Positions 32,852 through 42,091 of a DNA stretch of 64,000 nucleotides are shown here, in pieces; the first letter of the stretch is position 1, and each line of letters starts with the position of its first letter. The translations under genes and the position numbers were made by a program. The stretch covers positions 18,468-82,467 of the forward strand of contig JAZNYY010000029.1 in the NCBI GenBank assembly GCA_045594645.1. Reading direction: 5' to 3'. The stretch is from Fimenecus sp045594645. Its GTDB lineage: Bacteria; Bacillota; Clostridia; Oscillospirales; Acutalibacteraceae. The notes under the pieces were generated by a model that ran no database searches, was not told where the DNA came from, and saw only the letters and a program-made list of their open reading frames with translations.

Positions 32852-32945
32852 TTCGCAATTATGAAGTCGTAATTCGAAATTGAATAATTGTAGGGCGAGG
32901 GCTTGCTCCCGCCGAAATGTAGGAGCGAGTCCCGGATCGCCCTTT
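32851..32945. repeat. Family B repeat, copy 4, with AT-rich flank
   Basis: An AT-rich flank of AATTCGCAATT-like units (32851-32888) precedes TTGTAGGGCGAGGGCTTGCTCCCGCC-type palindromes and a second half GGAGCGAGTCCC-GGATCGCCC. It lies between mnmA and the LytTR gene. Confidence 0.7.
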
Positions 32946-32994
32946 CATTTTTTTACCGAATACACTCCCAAAATAACCGAACACTTTTAATATA

Positions 32995-33023
32995 TTGCAA
33001 ACCAAAATGCAGAATGATAATAT
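32995..33023 (+). promoter_or_regulatory. Promoter of the LytTR-DUF3021 pair
   Basis: TTGCAA-N17-TAATAT ends 21 bp before the ATG. Confidence 0.6.
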
Positions 33024-33044
33024 ACATTTGCAAGGAGGAATTTC

Positions 33045-33476
33045 ATGAAACTTCAAATTGTAATCGACCCTAATCGTGACGAAGAAATACTCATATATGC
33101 CCACGAGAAAACACCGTTAATCAGTGAGATTGAAGAACTAGTAAAAAGTCATTCTGTTGATTTAATCGGTTATGCACAAGATGAAACAGTAAAACTCAAC
33201 TTGAATGATATTTATTGCTTTATAACGGAAGACAATAAAGTATATGCACTAACTGAAAACGAGAAATTCAAAATAAAATCGAGACTTTATCAATTAGAAG
33301 AAAAACTTGATAATAACTTTGTCAAAATCAATCAGTCTTGTATAGCCAATATTAAAAAGATTGATAGATTTAAGGCAACTGTAGGTGGCTCGTTGACAGT
33401 AGTTTTCGAAAATGGGTATGTGGATTTTGTATCACGAAGAAAGCTAAAAAATGTAAAAGAAAGGTTAGGTTTGTAA
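33045..33476 (+). CDS. LytTR DNA-binding regulator
   Basis: This 143-residue protein has a C-terminal LytTR domain (about 45-140), with IYCFITEDNKVYALTENEK, NFVKINQSCIANIKKID and VSRRKLKNVKERL typical of the family. The N-terminal part is short and has no receiver domain, so it is not a two-component regulator. The next gene encodes a DUF3021 membrane protein starting one base after the stop. This pairing is known in Firmicutes, where the membrane partner is assumed to restrain the regulator. It is flanked by family B repeats. Confidence 0.92.
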   Translation: MKLQIVIDPNRDEEILIYAHEKTPLISEIEELVKSHSVDLIGYAQDETVKLNLNDIYCFITEDNKVYALTENEKFKIKSRLYQLEEKLDNNFVKINQSCIANIKKIDRFKATVGGSLTVVFENGYVDFVSRRKLKNVKERLGL

Positions 33477-33477
33477 T

Positions 33478-33894
33478 ATGAATAAATATGTAAAAGAATT
33501 TTTCCACCGTGGATTTGTATTCAGCGGATTCGGACCAATAATTTTTGGAATTATAATCTTTATAGTATCAAAAATAACCGACAATTTAGTTTTGAATGCT
33601 GGTGAAGTATTAGTTGGAATTGTTTCAACTTATCTGTTGGCGTTTGTTCATGCAGGGGCAAGCGTATTTAATCAGATTGAGCATTGGGGGATAGGTAAAT
33701 CTTTGCTCTGCCATCTATCAACACTCTATGTTGCATATTCTCTTTGCTATTTAATAAACACATGGATTCCATTTGAACCAAAAGTGCTTTTGATTTTCAC
33801 TTTGATTTTTATGGCAGTCTACTTTGTAGTGTGGGGTGTTGTATATTTCTCAATAAAAACCACAAGCAAAAACTTCAACGCAAAACTTAAATAA
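33478..33894 (+). CDS. DUF3021 membrane protein
   Basis: This 138-residue protein has four predicted membrane segments (about 15-35, 43-62, 76-95 and 99-125). It is the usual companion of LytTR-only regulators. Its start immediately follows the LytTR stop, so the two are coupled. Which signal it detects is unknown. The downstream boundary is a family B repeat that also resembles a terminator. Confidence 0.85.
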   Translation: MNKYVKEFFHRGFVFSGFGPIIFGIIIFIVSKITDNLVLNAGEVLVGIVSTYLLAFVHAGASVFNQIEHWGIGKSLLCHLSTLYVAYSLCYLINTWIPFEPKVLLIFTLIFMAVYFVVWGVVYFSIKTTSKNFNAKLK

Positions 33895-33897
33895 ATC

Positions 33898-33930
33898 GTT
33901 AGGGCGGGGGCTTGCTCCCGCCGTTTTCTT
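33898..33930 (+). repeat. Family B repeat, copy 5, acting as terminator
   Basis: GTTAGGGCGGGGGCTTGC then TCCCGCC gives a GGCGGG/CCCGCC stem followed by GTTTTCTTTT. It can end the LytTR-DUF3021 transcript. Confidence 0.75.
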
Positions 33931-33937
33931 TTATATA

Positions 33938-33966
33938 TTGAAATGTATATACTTTTCTGCTACAAT
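33938..33966 (+). promoter_or_regulatory. Putative promoter of the GH2 gene
   Basis: TTGAAA-N17-TACAAT ends 31 bp before the ATG. Confidence 0.6.
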
Positions 33967-33997
33967 AATATAAAATAAATCCAAAGGAAACATTATT

Positions 33998-36454
33998 ATG
34001 ACAACATACAATCTCAACGGACAATGGAATATGACGCGCGTTGCTACGGGGGATAACTACAATGTTAATGTTCCCTCTGATAACTACACTCAATTACTTG
34101 AATTCGGTGTTATTCCCGACCCATATTACAAAGATAACGAAAAACTTGTTGAATGGGTAGGTCGCGAAGACTGGTCTTACGAAAGAACATTCAATTTAAC
34201 AGAAAACGACCTTAAAAACCGCAAAATTTTACTCGTCTGCAAAGCACTTGATACAATCTGCGAAGTTTATGTAAACGGCGAGCTTGCAGGCAAGGGCGAA
34301 AATGCACATTTAAAATATGAATTCGACATTAAATCCTATGCAAAAGCAGGGGAGAATACTCTTAAAATCAAATTCTTTGCTCCCGTTCCTCTTGCTGAAA
34401 AATTGCAAGCTGAAAAGCCAATCCCTAAAAACTGCAACGGTACAGACGGTATCGCTTATATCCGCAAGCCCCATTGTCATTTTGGTTGGGACTGGGGCCC
34501 GCATATTCCACTTTCGGGCATTACTGACGATATTTCAGTAATTTGCTTTGATAACAGATTAGAAGATGTTGAAATCAAGCAAATCCACAAAAACGGCAAA
34601 GTGACCGTTAAACTCAACCCGATAGTTGACGGCGAGGGCGAAGTTTCTGCTAAAATCATTTGCCCCGACGGCACAGAATTTGCTATTGAAAATAACGAAA
34701 TCACAATTGAAAACCCAGAACTTTGGTGGACAAAAGAATTAAGCCAAAAAGAAAAACAACCACTTTACACAGTAGTTGCAACTCTTGGTGATACAGAAAT
34801 TACAAAAAAAATTGGTCTGCGCACAATCCGTCTTGACCGTTCAAAAGACCAATATGGTAGCAATTTCTGTTTCTATCTTAACGATGCTCCCATTTTCGCA
34901 AAAGGTGCTAACTGGATAATTCCCGACAGCCTTATGGGCAGAACAACAAAAGCAACTTATGATTATTACATAGATTCAGCATTAGAAGCTAACTTCAATA
35001 TGCTTCGTATCTGGGGCGGTGCTTATTACGCACCCGATTATTTCTATGAGCAATGTGACGAAAAAGGTCTTCTCTTGTGGCAAGATTTTATGTTCGCGTG
35101 CCTTATGTACCCATTCTACGAAGAAGATTTCACAAACAATGTTTTAAAAGAAATTGAGTACAATGTGAACAGAATTAAATCTCACCCGTCACTTTGTCTT
35201 TGGGGCGGTAATAACGAGATTGAAACAATGTTCTCATATATGCCCGAAACTATGAAAATTGTGCAGTGGTATAAAAAATTCTTCTATGAGATTTTAAAGG
35301 ATTTTGTTACAAAGCTCGACCCCGACACACCATATATCGAAACCTCACCAATTGGTGAAAACTTCCGTAAGGGTGTTACAGGCGACGCTCACGGCGACAC
35401 TCATATGTGGAATGTTTGGCACGGTCAAAAGCCTTTGAATTACTACCGCACCCGTCCCACACGCTTTTGCAGTGAATTCGGTCTTGAATCGCTTCCGTCA
35501 ATGGATGCAATCCGTCAGTTTGCCGAAGAAAAGGATTATAACATAACAAGTGAAATTTTCAATGCGCATCAGAAATGCAAAAGCGGTAACCGTAAAATGC
35601 TTTTCTATCTGCTTGAAAAATATTATGAGCCACAAAAATTTGAGGATATGATTTATATGACAAATCTTATCCAGAAAGAATGTATCCAAGACGCCACAGA
35701 GCATTGGCGCAGAAATCGTGGTCGTTGTAACGGCTCACTTTTCTGGCAGTTTAACGATTGTTGGCAAGCGCCGTCTTGGTCAAGCGTTGATTTTACAGGT
35801 AAATGGAAAGCCCTTCAATATGCTTCTCGTCACTTCTTTGAACCTGTGTGCGTGTCGATTGAAGAAACCGATAAGGATTATAAAATCTATGCAATAAACG
35901 ATTTAAGAGAAGAAAAAAATGTGAAAATCGTGTCTGTACTCGCAACTCTTGACGGTAAGGTTATATCTTCAAATGAACTCACAAAGGTTTTAAGTCCTTT
36001 GTCAAGCGAATGTGTATTTGGTGCAAATGTAAACGGTAATAAAAAAGAAATGTTCTTATCTGTCAAAATGTATGAAAACGATAAGCTTGTTTCAGAACGC
36101 ACAAAGATTTTTGTGCCCGACCGCGATTTGAAGCTTAAGCCAAACACAATTCAAAAATCAGTTTCATACGAAAACGGCGAGTTAAAAATCAAACTGATTT
36201 CTCCCGTGTTCTGCCGTAGTGTAATGGTGGATATTGAGGATTTCAGCACACCGTTCAGCGATAATTATTTTGATTTACTTCCCAACGAAGAAAAAATCAT
36301 AACGGTAAAGGCTGATAAGTATTGTGAGGTAACAGTTAAATCTCTTGCGGATATTCCCGTTAAAAAATCAAAGCTCAAGGCAAATTCATATCGACTAAAA
36401 TTCGCTCTTGAGCCCGAAAATATCGCAAATTGGTTCTGGTATTCAGTAAACTGA
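33998..36454 (+). CDS. Glycoside hydrolase family 2, probable beta-mannosidase
   Basis: This 818-residue GH2 enzyme has an N-terminal jelly-roll (NLNGQWNMTR onward), an Ig-like middle domain and a TIM-barrel with acid/base Glu407 (WGGNNE) and nucleophile Glu493 (CSEFGLESLPS). The residues and the overall length fit beta-mannosidase better than beta-galactosidase or glucuronidase. There is no signal peptide, so it acts in the cytosol on imported oligosaccharides such as mannobiose or manno-oligosaccharides. No mannan transporter is adjacent. Confidence 0.91.
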   Translation: MTTYNLNGQWNMTRVATGDNYNVNVPSDNYTQLLEFGVIPDPYYKDNEKLVEWVGREDWSYERTFNLTENDLKNRKILLVCKALDTICEVYVNGELAGKGENAHLKYEFDIKSYAKAGENTLKIKFFAPVPLAEKLQAEKPIPKNCNGTDGIAYIRKPHCHFGWDWGPHIPLSGITDDISVICFDNRLEDVEIKQIHKNGKVTVKLNPIVDGEGEVSAKIICPDGTEFAIENNEITIENPELWWTKELSQKEKQPLYTVVATLGDTEITKKIGLRTIRLDRSKDQYGSNFCFYLNDAPIFAKGANWIIPDSLMGRTTKATYDYYIDSALEANFNMLRIWGGAYYAPDYFYEQCDEKGLLLWQDFMFACLMYPFYEEDFTNNVLKEIEYNVNRIKSHPSLCLWGGNNEIETMFSYMPETMKIVQWYKKFFYEILKDFVTKLDPDTPYIETSPIGENFRKGVTGDAHGDTHMWNVWHGQKPLNYYRTRPTRFCSEFGLESLPSMDAIRQFAEEKDYNITSEIFNAHQKCKSGNRKMLFYLLEKYYEPQKFEDMIYMTNLIQKECIQDATEHWRRNRGRCNGSLFWQFNDCWQAPSWSSVDFTGKWKALQYASRHFFEPVCVSIEETDKDYKIYAINDLREEKNVKIVSVLATLDGKVISSNELTKVLSPLSSECVFGANVNGNKKEMFLSVKMYENDKLVSERTKIFVPDRDLKLKPNTIQKSVSYENGELKIKLISPVFCRSVMVDIEDFSTPFSDNYFDLLPNEEKIITVKADKYCEVTVKSLADIPVKKSKLKANSYRLKFALEPENIANWFWYSVN

Positions 36455-36461
36455 TTATTTG

Positions 36462-36490
36462 TTGACAAAGGTTTTATCGAAATTTATAAT
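36462..36490 (+). promoter_or_regulatory. Consensus promoter of the 36.5-kb membrane protein
   Basis: A perfect TTGACA-N17-TATAAT 31 bp before the ATG at 36522. Confidence 0.75.
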
Positions 36491-36521
36491 TGTGCTAAAG
36501 GGTTTTAAAGGAGAGGGTAAA

Positions 36522-37472
36522 ATGGTAGGCAGTGCAATCAAAAAGTATGCTAAAGAAAAGAATTGGCAGATTAAAAACGGTGTTGCATTCGGCATTTATC
36601 GTGGATATATGATGTCAATGCAAGAGGGTGGCGGTTGGAAAAGTCTTTCAATTGCCGCAAGACTTGAAAGCCAAGAGGCACTTAATTCTGCTTATGAGCT
36701 TCTTAATGATAAGAATATTATGAAAGATTACAGAATCAGCGGAAGTACAGTTTCTCCCTCTGCGGTCAATATAACCTTTATTGATAACCCCGGCACAATG
36801 AAAAAGATTATTGAGTTTATTGACTCTTTCTGTGACGGACTTGATTCTTTTGGCGCAAAGGGTGCAAATTATTGTAGCTCTTGCGGGCTTGAGCTTGGCG
36901 GAACAGGTGTTCCCGCACTTATGAATGATACAGTATATCTTCTTCACGAGGGCTGTATGCACCGCGACGACGAGCAGTTGAATGTTGCTAAAGAAGAAAT
37001 GAAAAAAGAGGGTAGCGCGGTAACGGGTACAATCGGTGCATTTATCGGTGCAATCATAGGTGCTATTCCTTGGGCAGTTGCTTACTATTTTGGTTGGTTT
37101 GTGGCTTGGCTCGGCTTCCTTGTAGGTATTGCCGCAAAGAAGGGCTATGAGCTTCTTAACGGTAAAGAAAGTCGTGCAAAGGGTGTTGCTGTAATCATTG
37201 CAACAATCTTTGGCGTGATTGTTGCCGAAAGTGCGGCTATTATGGTAATGGCGGGTATTTCTTGGGCACAAGCGGGCGATACATTCAGTGTTATGGATGT
37301 TGTTTATTCATATTTTTATACGCTTGTAACTGATTCCGCATTTCTTATGGATATATTAGTTGATACTGCTCTCGGTCTTGTGTTCGCATTCCTTGGTATC
37401 TGGTCAACAATCCGTGAAATCTTCAAGGCAACAGGCAAAAATGCAGACAGATTTATCAGATTAGATAAATAA
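36522..37472 (+). CDS. Membrane protein with cytosolic Cys-rich N-terminal half
   Basis: This 316-residue protein is not assigned to a family. Residues 1-150 are soluble and carry YCSSCGLEL and EGCMHRDD, which could bind one zinc ion. From about residue 165 there are about four membrane segments, some glycine-rich (GTIGAFIGAIIGAIPWAVAY). AAAGGAGAGGG precedes ATG 36522; an earlier in-frame start at 36459 lies before the -35 promoter box. It has its own promoter and terminator, so it is a single-gene unit. Confidence 0.72.
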   Translation: MVGSAIKKYAKEKNWQIKNGVAFGIYRGYMMSMQEGGGWKSLSIAARLESQEALNSAYELLNDKNIMKDYRISGSTVSPSAVNITFIDNPGTMKKIIEFIDSFCDGLDSFGAKGANYCSSCGLELGGTGVPALMNDTVYLLHEGCMHRDDEQLNVAKEEMKKEGSAVTGTIGAFIGAIIGAIPWAVAYYFGWFVAWLGFLVGIAAKKGYELLNGKESRAKGVAVIIATIFGVIVAESAAIMVMAGISWAQAGDTFSVMDVVYSYFYTLVTDSAFLMDILVDTALGLVFAFLGIWSTIREIFKATGKNADRFIRLDK

Positions 37473-37489
37473 TAAACAATAAAATTTAT

Positions 37490-37527
37490 CCCCATAGTCT
37501 CTTAATTAAAGACTATGGGGATTTTTT
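37490..37527. terminator. Convergent terminator
   Basis: CCCCATAGTCT-CTTAATTAA-AGACTATGGGG followed by ATTTTTT. It lies between two convergent genes; the T run is best for the + strand. Confidence 0.9.
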
Positions 37528-38809
37528 ATATTTTGCCTATACAATAATCATCATTTACGCCAAAAATTTCAACCTCAATTATTCTTCCTATTTCTGCTTC
37601 ACTCTGTATCTTTACAGGTGTGTAATTTGGGGTATAACCGAAGTATTCACCGTCACGCTGTTTACCCTCAATAAGAACTGAAACTGTTCTGCCGATTTGT
37701 GATTTCAAAAATTCATTTCTTATCTTATCGGCAACCTTTGAAAGCTCTGAAACTCTATATGCTTTTACAGATTTCTCGATTTGTCCGTCCATTCTGTCAG
37801 CAACCGTTCCGCTACGGCGTGAGTAGGGGAATATATGTATTTTTTCAAAGCCTACTTTTTCAGCGAATTGCTTTGTAATCTCAAAATCCTCGTCATTCTC
37901 GTGAGGAAAACCAACCATAATGTCCGTTGTGAGCGTACAATCTTTAAATTCTTTTCTTAATTTCTCACATAATGCAAAGTATTCATCGCTTGTGTAGTGA
38001 CGGTTCATCTTTTTAAGAATTTTATCGCAACCGCTTTGCAGAGAAATATGAAATTGTGGACAAAGCTTTTCGCATTTTGCCATTTTTTCAATAAGCTCAT
38101 CTGTAATGTGGTCGGGCTCAAGAGAGCCAAGGCGAATTCGCTCTATTTTTTCATTCTCTGCCACCGCAAAAATAGCGTCAGCAAGGTCTAAATCAGAGCC
38201 TTTACCATATGCGGAAAGATTAATGCCGACTAATACAATTTCACGGTATCCGTTATCACTTAATGCGGATACTTCTTTTTTTATGTCCTCAATTTCTTTC
38301 CAACGCACTCTGCCTCGTGCTTTAGGGATAATACAATATGAACAAAAACGATCGCAACCGTCTTCAATCTTTAAAGTGGCGCGTGTGCGTTCTTCAAAAT
38401 CAGTAATTCCCGTTGAAATAAGAGACTCTCCGCTTGCGTGCTGAGTAAGGTGCATAACTCTGCAATCACCTGCAAAGTATTCATTTAACGAATTTACGAG
38501 CAATTTGTTATTTCTGTTACCGAGAACAATGTCTGCCTCTGTAAGCTTTTCTGCCATTTCGGGAAAAGATTGTGGCATACAACCCGTCAGAACGACTGTA
38601 CTTTCAGGGTGTTTCTTTTTATAATGACGAACACATTGCCTTGTCTTTCTGTCACTTTCGCTTGTAACGGTGCACGAGTTTATGATGAAAATATCCGCAA
38701 CATTTTCATCGTCAGTAATTTCATATCCGTTTTTCTTTAATTGCTCACGCATTTCTTGGGTTTCATATTGATTTACCTTGCACCCGAGAGTGTGAAAAAA
38801 TACCTTCAT
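37526..38809 (-). CDS. mtaB: tRNA threonylcarbamoyladenosine methylthiotransferase MtaB
   Basis: MtaB turns t6A37 of tRNA into ms2t6A. It is a radical SAM enzyme with two [4Fe-4S] clusters. The protein has 427 residues. The N-terminal cluster uses GCKVNQYE, NSCTVT and TGCMPQ, the radical SAM motif is CDRFCSYC, and a TRAM domain ends it. The start is taken at MKVFFHTLGCKVN; the longer frame adds 30 non-family residues. It is the only clear - strand gene and another consumer of Fe-S clusters and sulfur. Confidence 0.95.
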   Translation of the reverse strand: MKVFFHTLGCKVNQYETQEMREQLKKNGYEITDDENVADIFIINSCTVTSESDRKTRQCVRHYKKKHPESTVVLTGCMPQSFPEMAEKLTEADIVLGNRNNKLLVNSLNEYFAGDCRVMHLTQHASGESLISTGITDFEERTRATLKIEDGCDRFCSYCIIPKARGRVRWKEIEDIKKEVSALSDNGYREIVLVGINLSAYGKGSDLDLADAIFAVAENEKIERIRLGSLEPDHITDELIEKMAKCEKLCPQFHISLQSGCDKILKKMNRHYTSDEYFALCEKLRKEFKDCTLTTDIMVGFPHENDEDFEITKQFAEKVGFEKIHIFPYSRRSGTVADRMDGQIEKSVKAYRVSELSKVADKIRNEFLKSQIGRTVSVLIEGKQRDGEYFGYTPNYTPVKIQSEAEIGRIIEVEIFGVNDDYCIGKI

Positions 38810-38825
38810 AGTATCACCAAAAATC

Positions 38826-38879
38826 ATTATAACACATAAATTATATTTTTCATATAACAATTTGTCCCATTCATATAAT
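38826..38879. promoter_or_regulatory. Divergent promoter region mtaB/dacF
   Basis: TATAAT-like boxes face both ways: ATTATA at 38826-38831 for the - strand gene, and TATAAT at 38874-38879 for the + strand gene. The -35 elements are weak. The + box ends only about 20 bp before the next start. Confidence 0.4.
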
Positions 38880-38898
38880 TTTTTACGGAGGGATAACA

Positions 38899-40053
38899 AT
38901 GAAAAAGCTTATATCAGTTTTACTGTGTATTATTATGATGATGACAATGTCCGTCATCGCCTTTGCGGAGGAAGAAAATGCCGTTACGGATAATCTGTCT
39001 GCAAAATCGGCAATATTAATGGAAATATCAAGCGGTCAGGTTTTACTTTCAAAAAATCCTGATGAAAAATTACCGCCCGCGTCAATTACTAAAATTATGA
39101 CGCTTTTGCTTGTTATGGAGGCTGTTGACAGCGGTAAAATAAAGCTTGAAGATACCGTGACCACAAGCCGAAATGCCTCGTCAAAGGGAGGCTCGCAAAT
39201 CTGGCTTAAAGAGGGCGAGCAAATGACAGTGCATGAGCTTATAAAAGCCACCGCAGTTGCAAGTGCAAACGATGCAAGCACCGCATTGGGCGAATATATA
39301 GCGGGTGACGAAATGACCTTTGTTGCAATGATGAACAGTCGTGCCGCTGAGCTTGGAATGGTAAATACTAATTTTGAGAATTGTTCAGGTCTTGACGATA
39401 CCGCAGAAAATCATTATACCACCGCCCGCGATATTGCAATTATGAGCTGTGAATTAATGAAACACGAAAGAATAAAAGAATATACAACAATATGGATGGA
39501 TTCACTTCGTAACGGTGAAACCGAGCTTGTAAATACAAACCGACTTGTTCGTTTTTATGAGGGTACTACGGGGCTTAAAACAGGCACAACATCAAAAGCA
39601 GGCTATTGCATAAGCGCCACCGCACAGCGTAACGGTATGGAATTAGTAGCAGTAGTGCTTGGCAGCGATAACAGTAACGAACGCTTTGAAGATGCAAAAA
39701 CTTTGCTTTCTTGGGGATTTTCAAATTATGAAATTTACACACCGCAGGTTGATTTGTCACTTATTACAGATGTCAGCGTGCTTTATGGCGAGCAGACCAA
39801 AATTTCGCCCGTAATCAGTAAGATTTCACCAATTCTTATTAAAAAAGGTACGCAGAACAAAATAAATCAGCGAATAGATATGTGTATTGATGTTGAAGCG
39901 CCTGTAGAAAAAGGGCAAACTCTGGGAACTGTCTATTTTGAATGTGACGGCAAAACTCTTGCAACTTGTCCGTTAAAAAGTGAAAATAAAGTCGAACGCC
40001 GAAGTGTATTTTTCGTCTTTTCTATGATGTGGTCAACATTTGCAAAAAAATAA
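38899..40053 (+). CDS. dacF: D-alanyl-D-alanine carboxypeptidase (DacF-like PBP)
   Basis: This enzyme trims the terminal D-Ala from peptidoglycan stem peptides, controlling cross-linking. The protein has 384 residues. It has a signal peptide (1-23, cut after AFA), active Ser62 and Lys65 in the SxxK motif (PASITKIMT), SAN at 122-124 and KTG in GLKTGTTSKAG. The C-terminal domain ends in an amphipathic and hydrophobic anchor (VFFVFSMMWSTFAKK). GGAGGG precedes the ATG. Confidence 0.95.
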   Translation: MKKLISVLLCIIMMMTMSVIAFAEEENAVTDNLSAKSAILMEISSGQVLLSKNPDEKLPPASITKIMTLLLVMEAVDSGKIKLEDTVTTSRNASSKGGSQIWLKEGEQMTVHELIKATAVASANDASTALGEYIAGDEMTFVAMMNSRAAELGMVNTNFENCSGLDDTAENHYTTARDIAIMSCELMKHERIKEYTTIWMDSLRNGETELVNTNRLVRFYEGTTGLKTGTTSKAGYCISATAQRNGMELVAVVLGSDNSNERFEDAKTLLSWGFSNYEIYTPQVDLSLITDVSVLYGEQTKISPVISKISPILIKKGTQNKINQRIDMCIDVEAPVEKGQTLGTVYFECDGKTLATCPLKSENKVERRSVFFVFSMMWSTFAKK

Positions 40054-40075
40054 TTAGAAAATACCAAAAAATCTA

Positions 40076-40104
40076 TTGAAAAAACTCTCGTTTTAGGGTA
40101 AAAT
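40076..40104 (+). promoter_or_regulatory. Putative promoter of pgi
   Basis: TTGAAA-N17-TAAAAT ends 37 bp before the ATG. Confidence 0.6.
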
Positions 40105-40141
40105 AATAAAAAACCATAGGCAAAGCGAGGACTAATACAAA

Positions 40142-41479
40142 ATGGCGTTAAAGCTTAACGATAAATATGTTAAGAATTTTATAAGCGATGACGAATTAAA
40201 TGCTATGGCTCCTGCCGTTGCAGACGCTCATCAAAAAATCATTGATAAAAGCGGTGAGGGTGCCGACTTTTTAGGTTGGGTTGACTTGCCCGTAAATTAT
40301 GATAAAGAAGAATTCGAGAGAATTAAAAAAGCAGCCGCTAAAATCAAAAGTGATTCAAAGGCTTTGGTCGTTATCGGTATCGGCGGTTCATACCTCGGTG
40401 CACGCGCTGCTATTGAATTCTGCACTTCACAGAATTACAATCTCGTTTCAAAAGACACTCCCAATATCTATTTCAGCGGTAACTCAATCAGCGGTAACTC
40501 TCTTTCAGAGCTTGTTGACCTTGTAAAAGATGTTGATTTTTCAGTTAATGTTATTTCAAAGTCTGGTACAACTACTGAGCCTGCAATTGCTTTCCGTATT
40601 TTCCGTGAGCTTCTTATTGAAAAGTATGGTGAAGAAGAGGCTGCAAAAAGAATTTATGTTACTACCGATAAATGTAAGGGCACTCTTAAAGAGTTTTCTG
40701 ATAAGGCAGGCTATGAAACTTTCGTAGTACCCGATGATGTTGGTGGCAGATATTCAGTTCTTACAGCAGTTGGTCTTTTGCCAATCGCCGTTGCAGGAAT
40801 TGATATTGATAAAATGATGCAGGGTGCTCAAGATGCACGCGAGGCTTATAGCGTTTGTGACCTCCAGAAGAACGATTGCTATAAGTATGCAGCACTTCGT
40901 AATATTCTTCTCGGCAAGGGTAAAGCAGTTGAGCTTATGGTGGCTTATGAGCCCGATTTCACAATGATGAATGAGTGGTTTAAACAGCTTTACGGCGAGA
41001 GCGAGGGTAAAGACGGTAAGGGTATTTTCCCGTCAAGCGTTGTTTGCTCAACAGACCTTCACTCAATGGGTCAGTACATTCAAGACGGTGTCAGAATGTT
41101 GTTTGAAACCTCTGTGATGTTCACAAAGCCCAAGAGAGAGGTTACAATTAAGGCAGACGAAGTAAATGCTGACGGACTTAACTTCCTTGCAGGCAAAACT
41201 ATGGATTTTGTTAACCGTAAGGCTTATGAGGGTACATTGCTTGCTCATGTTGACGGTGGCGTTCCCAATATCTGCATTGAAATTCCCGAAATGAACGAAT
41301 ATGAATTCGGCTATCTCGTTTACTTCTTTGAAAAGGCTTGTGCTGTTTCGGGCTATATTTTGGGTGTTAACCCATTTAATCAGCCCGGTGTTGAAAGCTA
41401 TAAAAAGAATATGTTTGCTCTTCTCGGTAAGCCCGGTTACGAAACTCAGCAGGCAGAATTGTTGGCAAGACTTAGTTAA
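40142..41479 (+). CDS. pgi: Glucose-6-phosphate isomerase
   Basis: Pgi interconverts glucose-6-phosphate and fructose-6-phosphate in glycolysis and gluconeogenesis. The protein has 445 residues, as in the shorter Firmicutes type. It shows GIGGSYLGARAAIEF, the SKSGTTTEPAIAFR signature and GVNPFNQPGVESYK near the end. A P-loop protein follows after 58 bp, which contains a small ACCGCC/GGCGGA-type hairpin. Confidence 0.97.
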   Translation: MALKLNDKYVKNFISDDELNAMAPAVADAHQKIIDKSGEGADFLGWVDLPVNYDKEEFERIKKAAAKIKSDSKALVVIGIGGSYLGARAAIEFCTSQNYNLVSKDTPNIYFSGNSISGNSLSELVDLVKDVDFSVNVISKSGTTTEPAIAFRIFRELLIEKYGEEEAAKRIYVTTDKCKGTLKEFSDKAGYETFVVPDDVGGRYSVLTAVGLLPIAVAGIDIDKMMQGAQDAREAYSVCDLQKNDCYKYAALRNILLGKGKAVELMVAYEPDFTMMNEWFKQLYGESEGKDGKGIFPSSVVCSTDLHSMGQYIQDGVRMLFETSVMFTKPKREVTIKADEVNADGLNFLAGKTMDFVNRKAYEGTLLAHVDGGVPNICIEIPEMNEYEFGYLVYFFEKACAVSGYILGVNPFNQPGVESYKKNMFALLGKPGYETQQAELLARLS

Positions 41480-41537
41480 TTTCAGAAATTACCGCCTATA
41501 TGGCGGATAAGACAATAAATATATAGGAGGAGATAAT

Positions 41538-41966
41538 ATGATTTCTCTTATTATCGGCAAAAAAGGAACAGGAAAAACAAAGGTACTCGTTGAGCATGTA
41601 AACGATGCAGTGCATGTATCAAGCGGTAATGTTGTATGTGTTGAAAAAGAAACAAAGCTTACATACGATGTAAACTACCGTGCAAGACTCGTTGCAACTG
41701 ATGTGTTTGCAATTGCAGGTTATGACGCATTCTACGGCTTCTTAAGCGGTATTTGTGCAGGTGACCACGATATTACTGATATTTTTGTTGATGCAACATA
41801 CAGAATTGCAGAGGATACAGACCGAACAGGTGAGGCTCTTGCAGCTTTCCTTAAGAAAGTTGATGCTCTTTCAAAGATTTCTGACACAAAGTTTACTTTC
41901 ACAATTTCATCAGAGCTTGAGGACCTTCCCGAGTCAATGTTTGAATATTGCGAAAAAATCAACTAA
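41538..41966 (+). CDS. Small P-loop protein of unknown function
   Basis: This 142-residue protein has a Walker A sequence at residues 7-15 (GKKGTGKTK) and a possible Walker B strand ITDIFVDA near 75-82. The rest, a mix of helices, is too short for a complete AAA or RecA domain. No partner motif is seen. AGGAGG precedes the ATG. It follows pgi without a clear terminator and may be in the same transcript. Labels such as PilT-like sometimes used for such genes are not supported here. Confidence 0.72.
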   Translation: MISLIIGKKGTGKTKVLVEHVNDAVHVSSGNVVCVEKETKLTYDVNYRARLVATDVFAIAGYDAFYGFLSGICAGDHDITDIFVDATYRIAEDTDRTGEALAAFLKKVDALSKISDTKFTFTISSELEDLPESMFEYCEKIN

Positions 41967-41994
41967 ATAATTACTGAATGAAAGCGGTTCAATT

Positions 41995-42051
41995 GCCTCC
42001 CTTGTTAAAGGGAGGGGGACCGTCGAAGACGGTGGAGGGCTTCCTCTGCCG
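41995..42051 (+). repeat. Family A GC-rich intergenic repeat, copy 3 (long form)
   Basis: Identical at 47 consecutive positions or nearly so to the copy at 30858, including both hairpins, and then continuing with GGGCTTCCTCTGCCG, as in the 58435 copy. TTTTTT follows, so it may also end transcription. Confidence 0.88.
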
Positions 42052-42091
42052 TTTTTTCTGCAAATTCTACAAAAAATATTCACGATTTTTG

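Noticed and set aside
36648..37271. Long - strand frame of 207 codons
   Set aside because: It is antisense to the membrane protein at 36522, which has a perfect promoter and a ribosome site; the antisense product is rich in Cys, Thr and Asn and looks like a codon-bias shadow.
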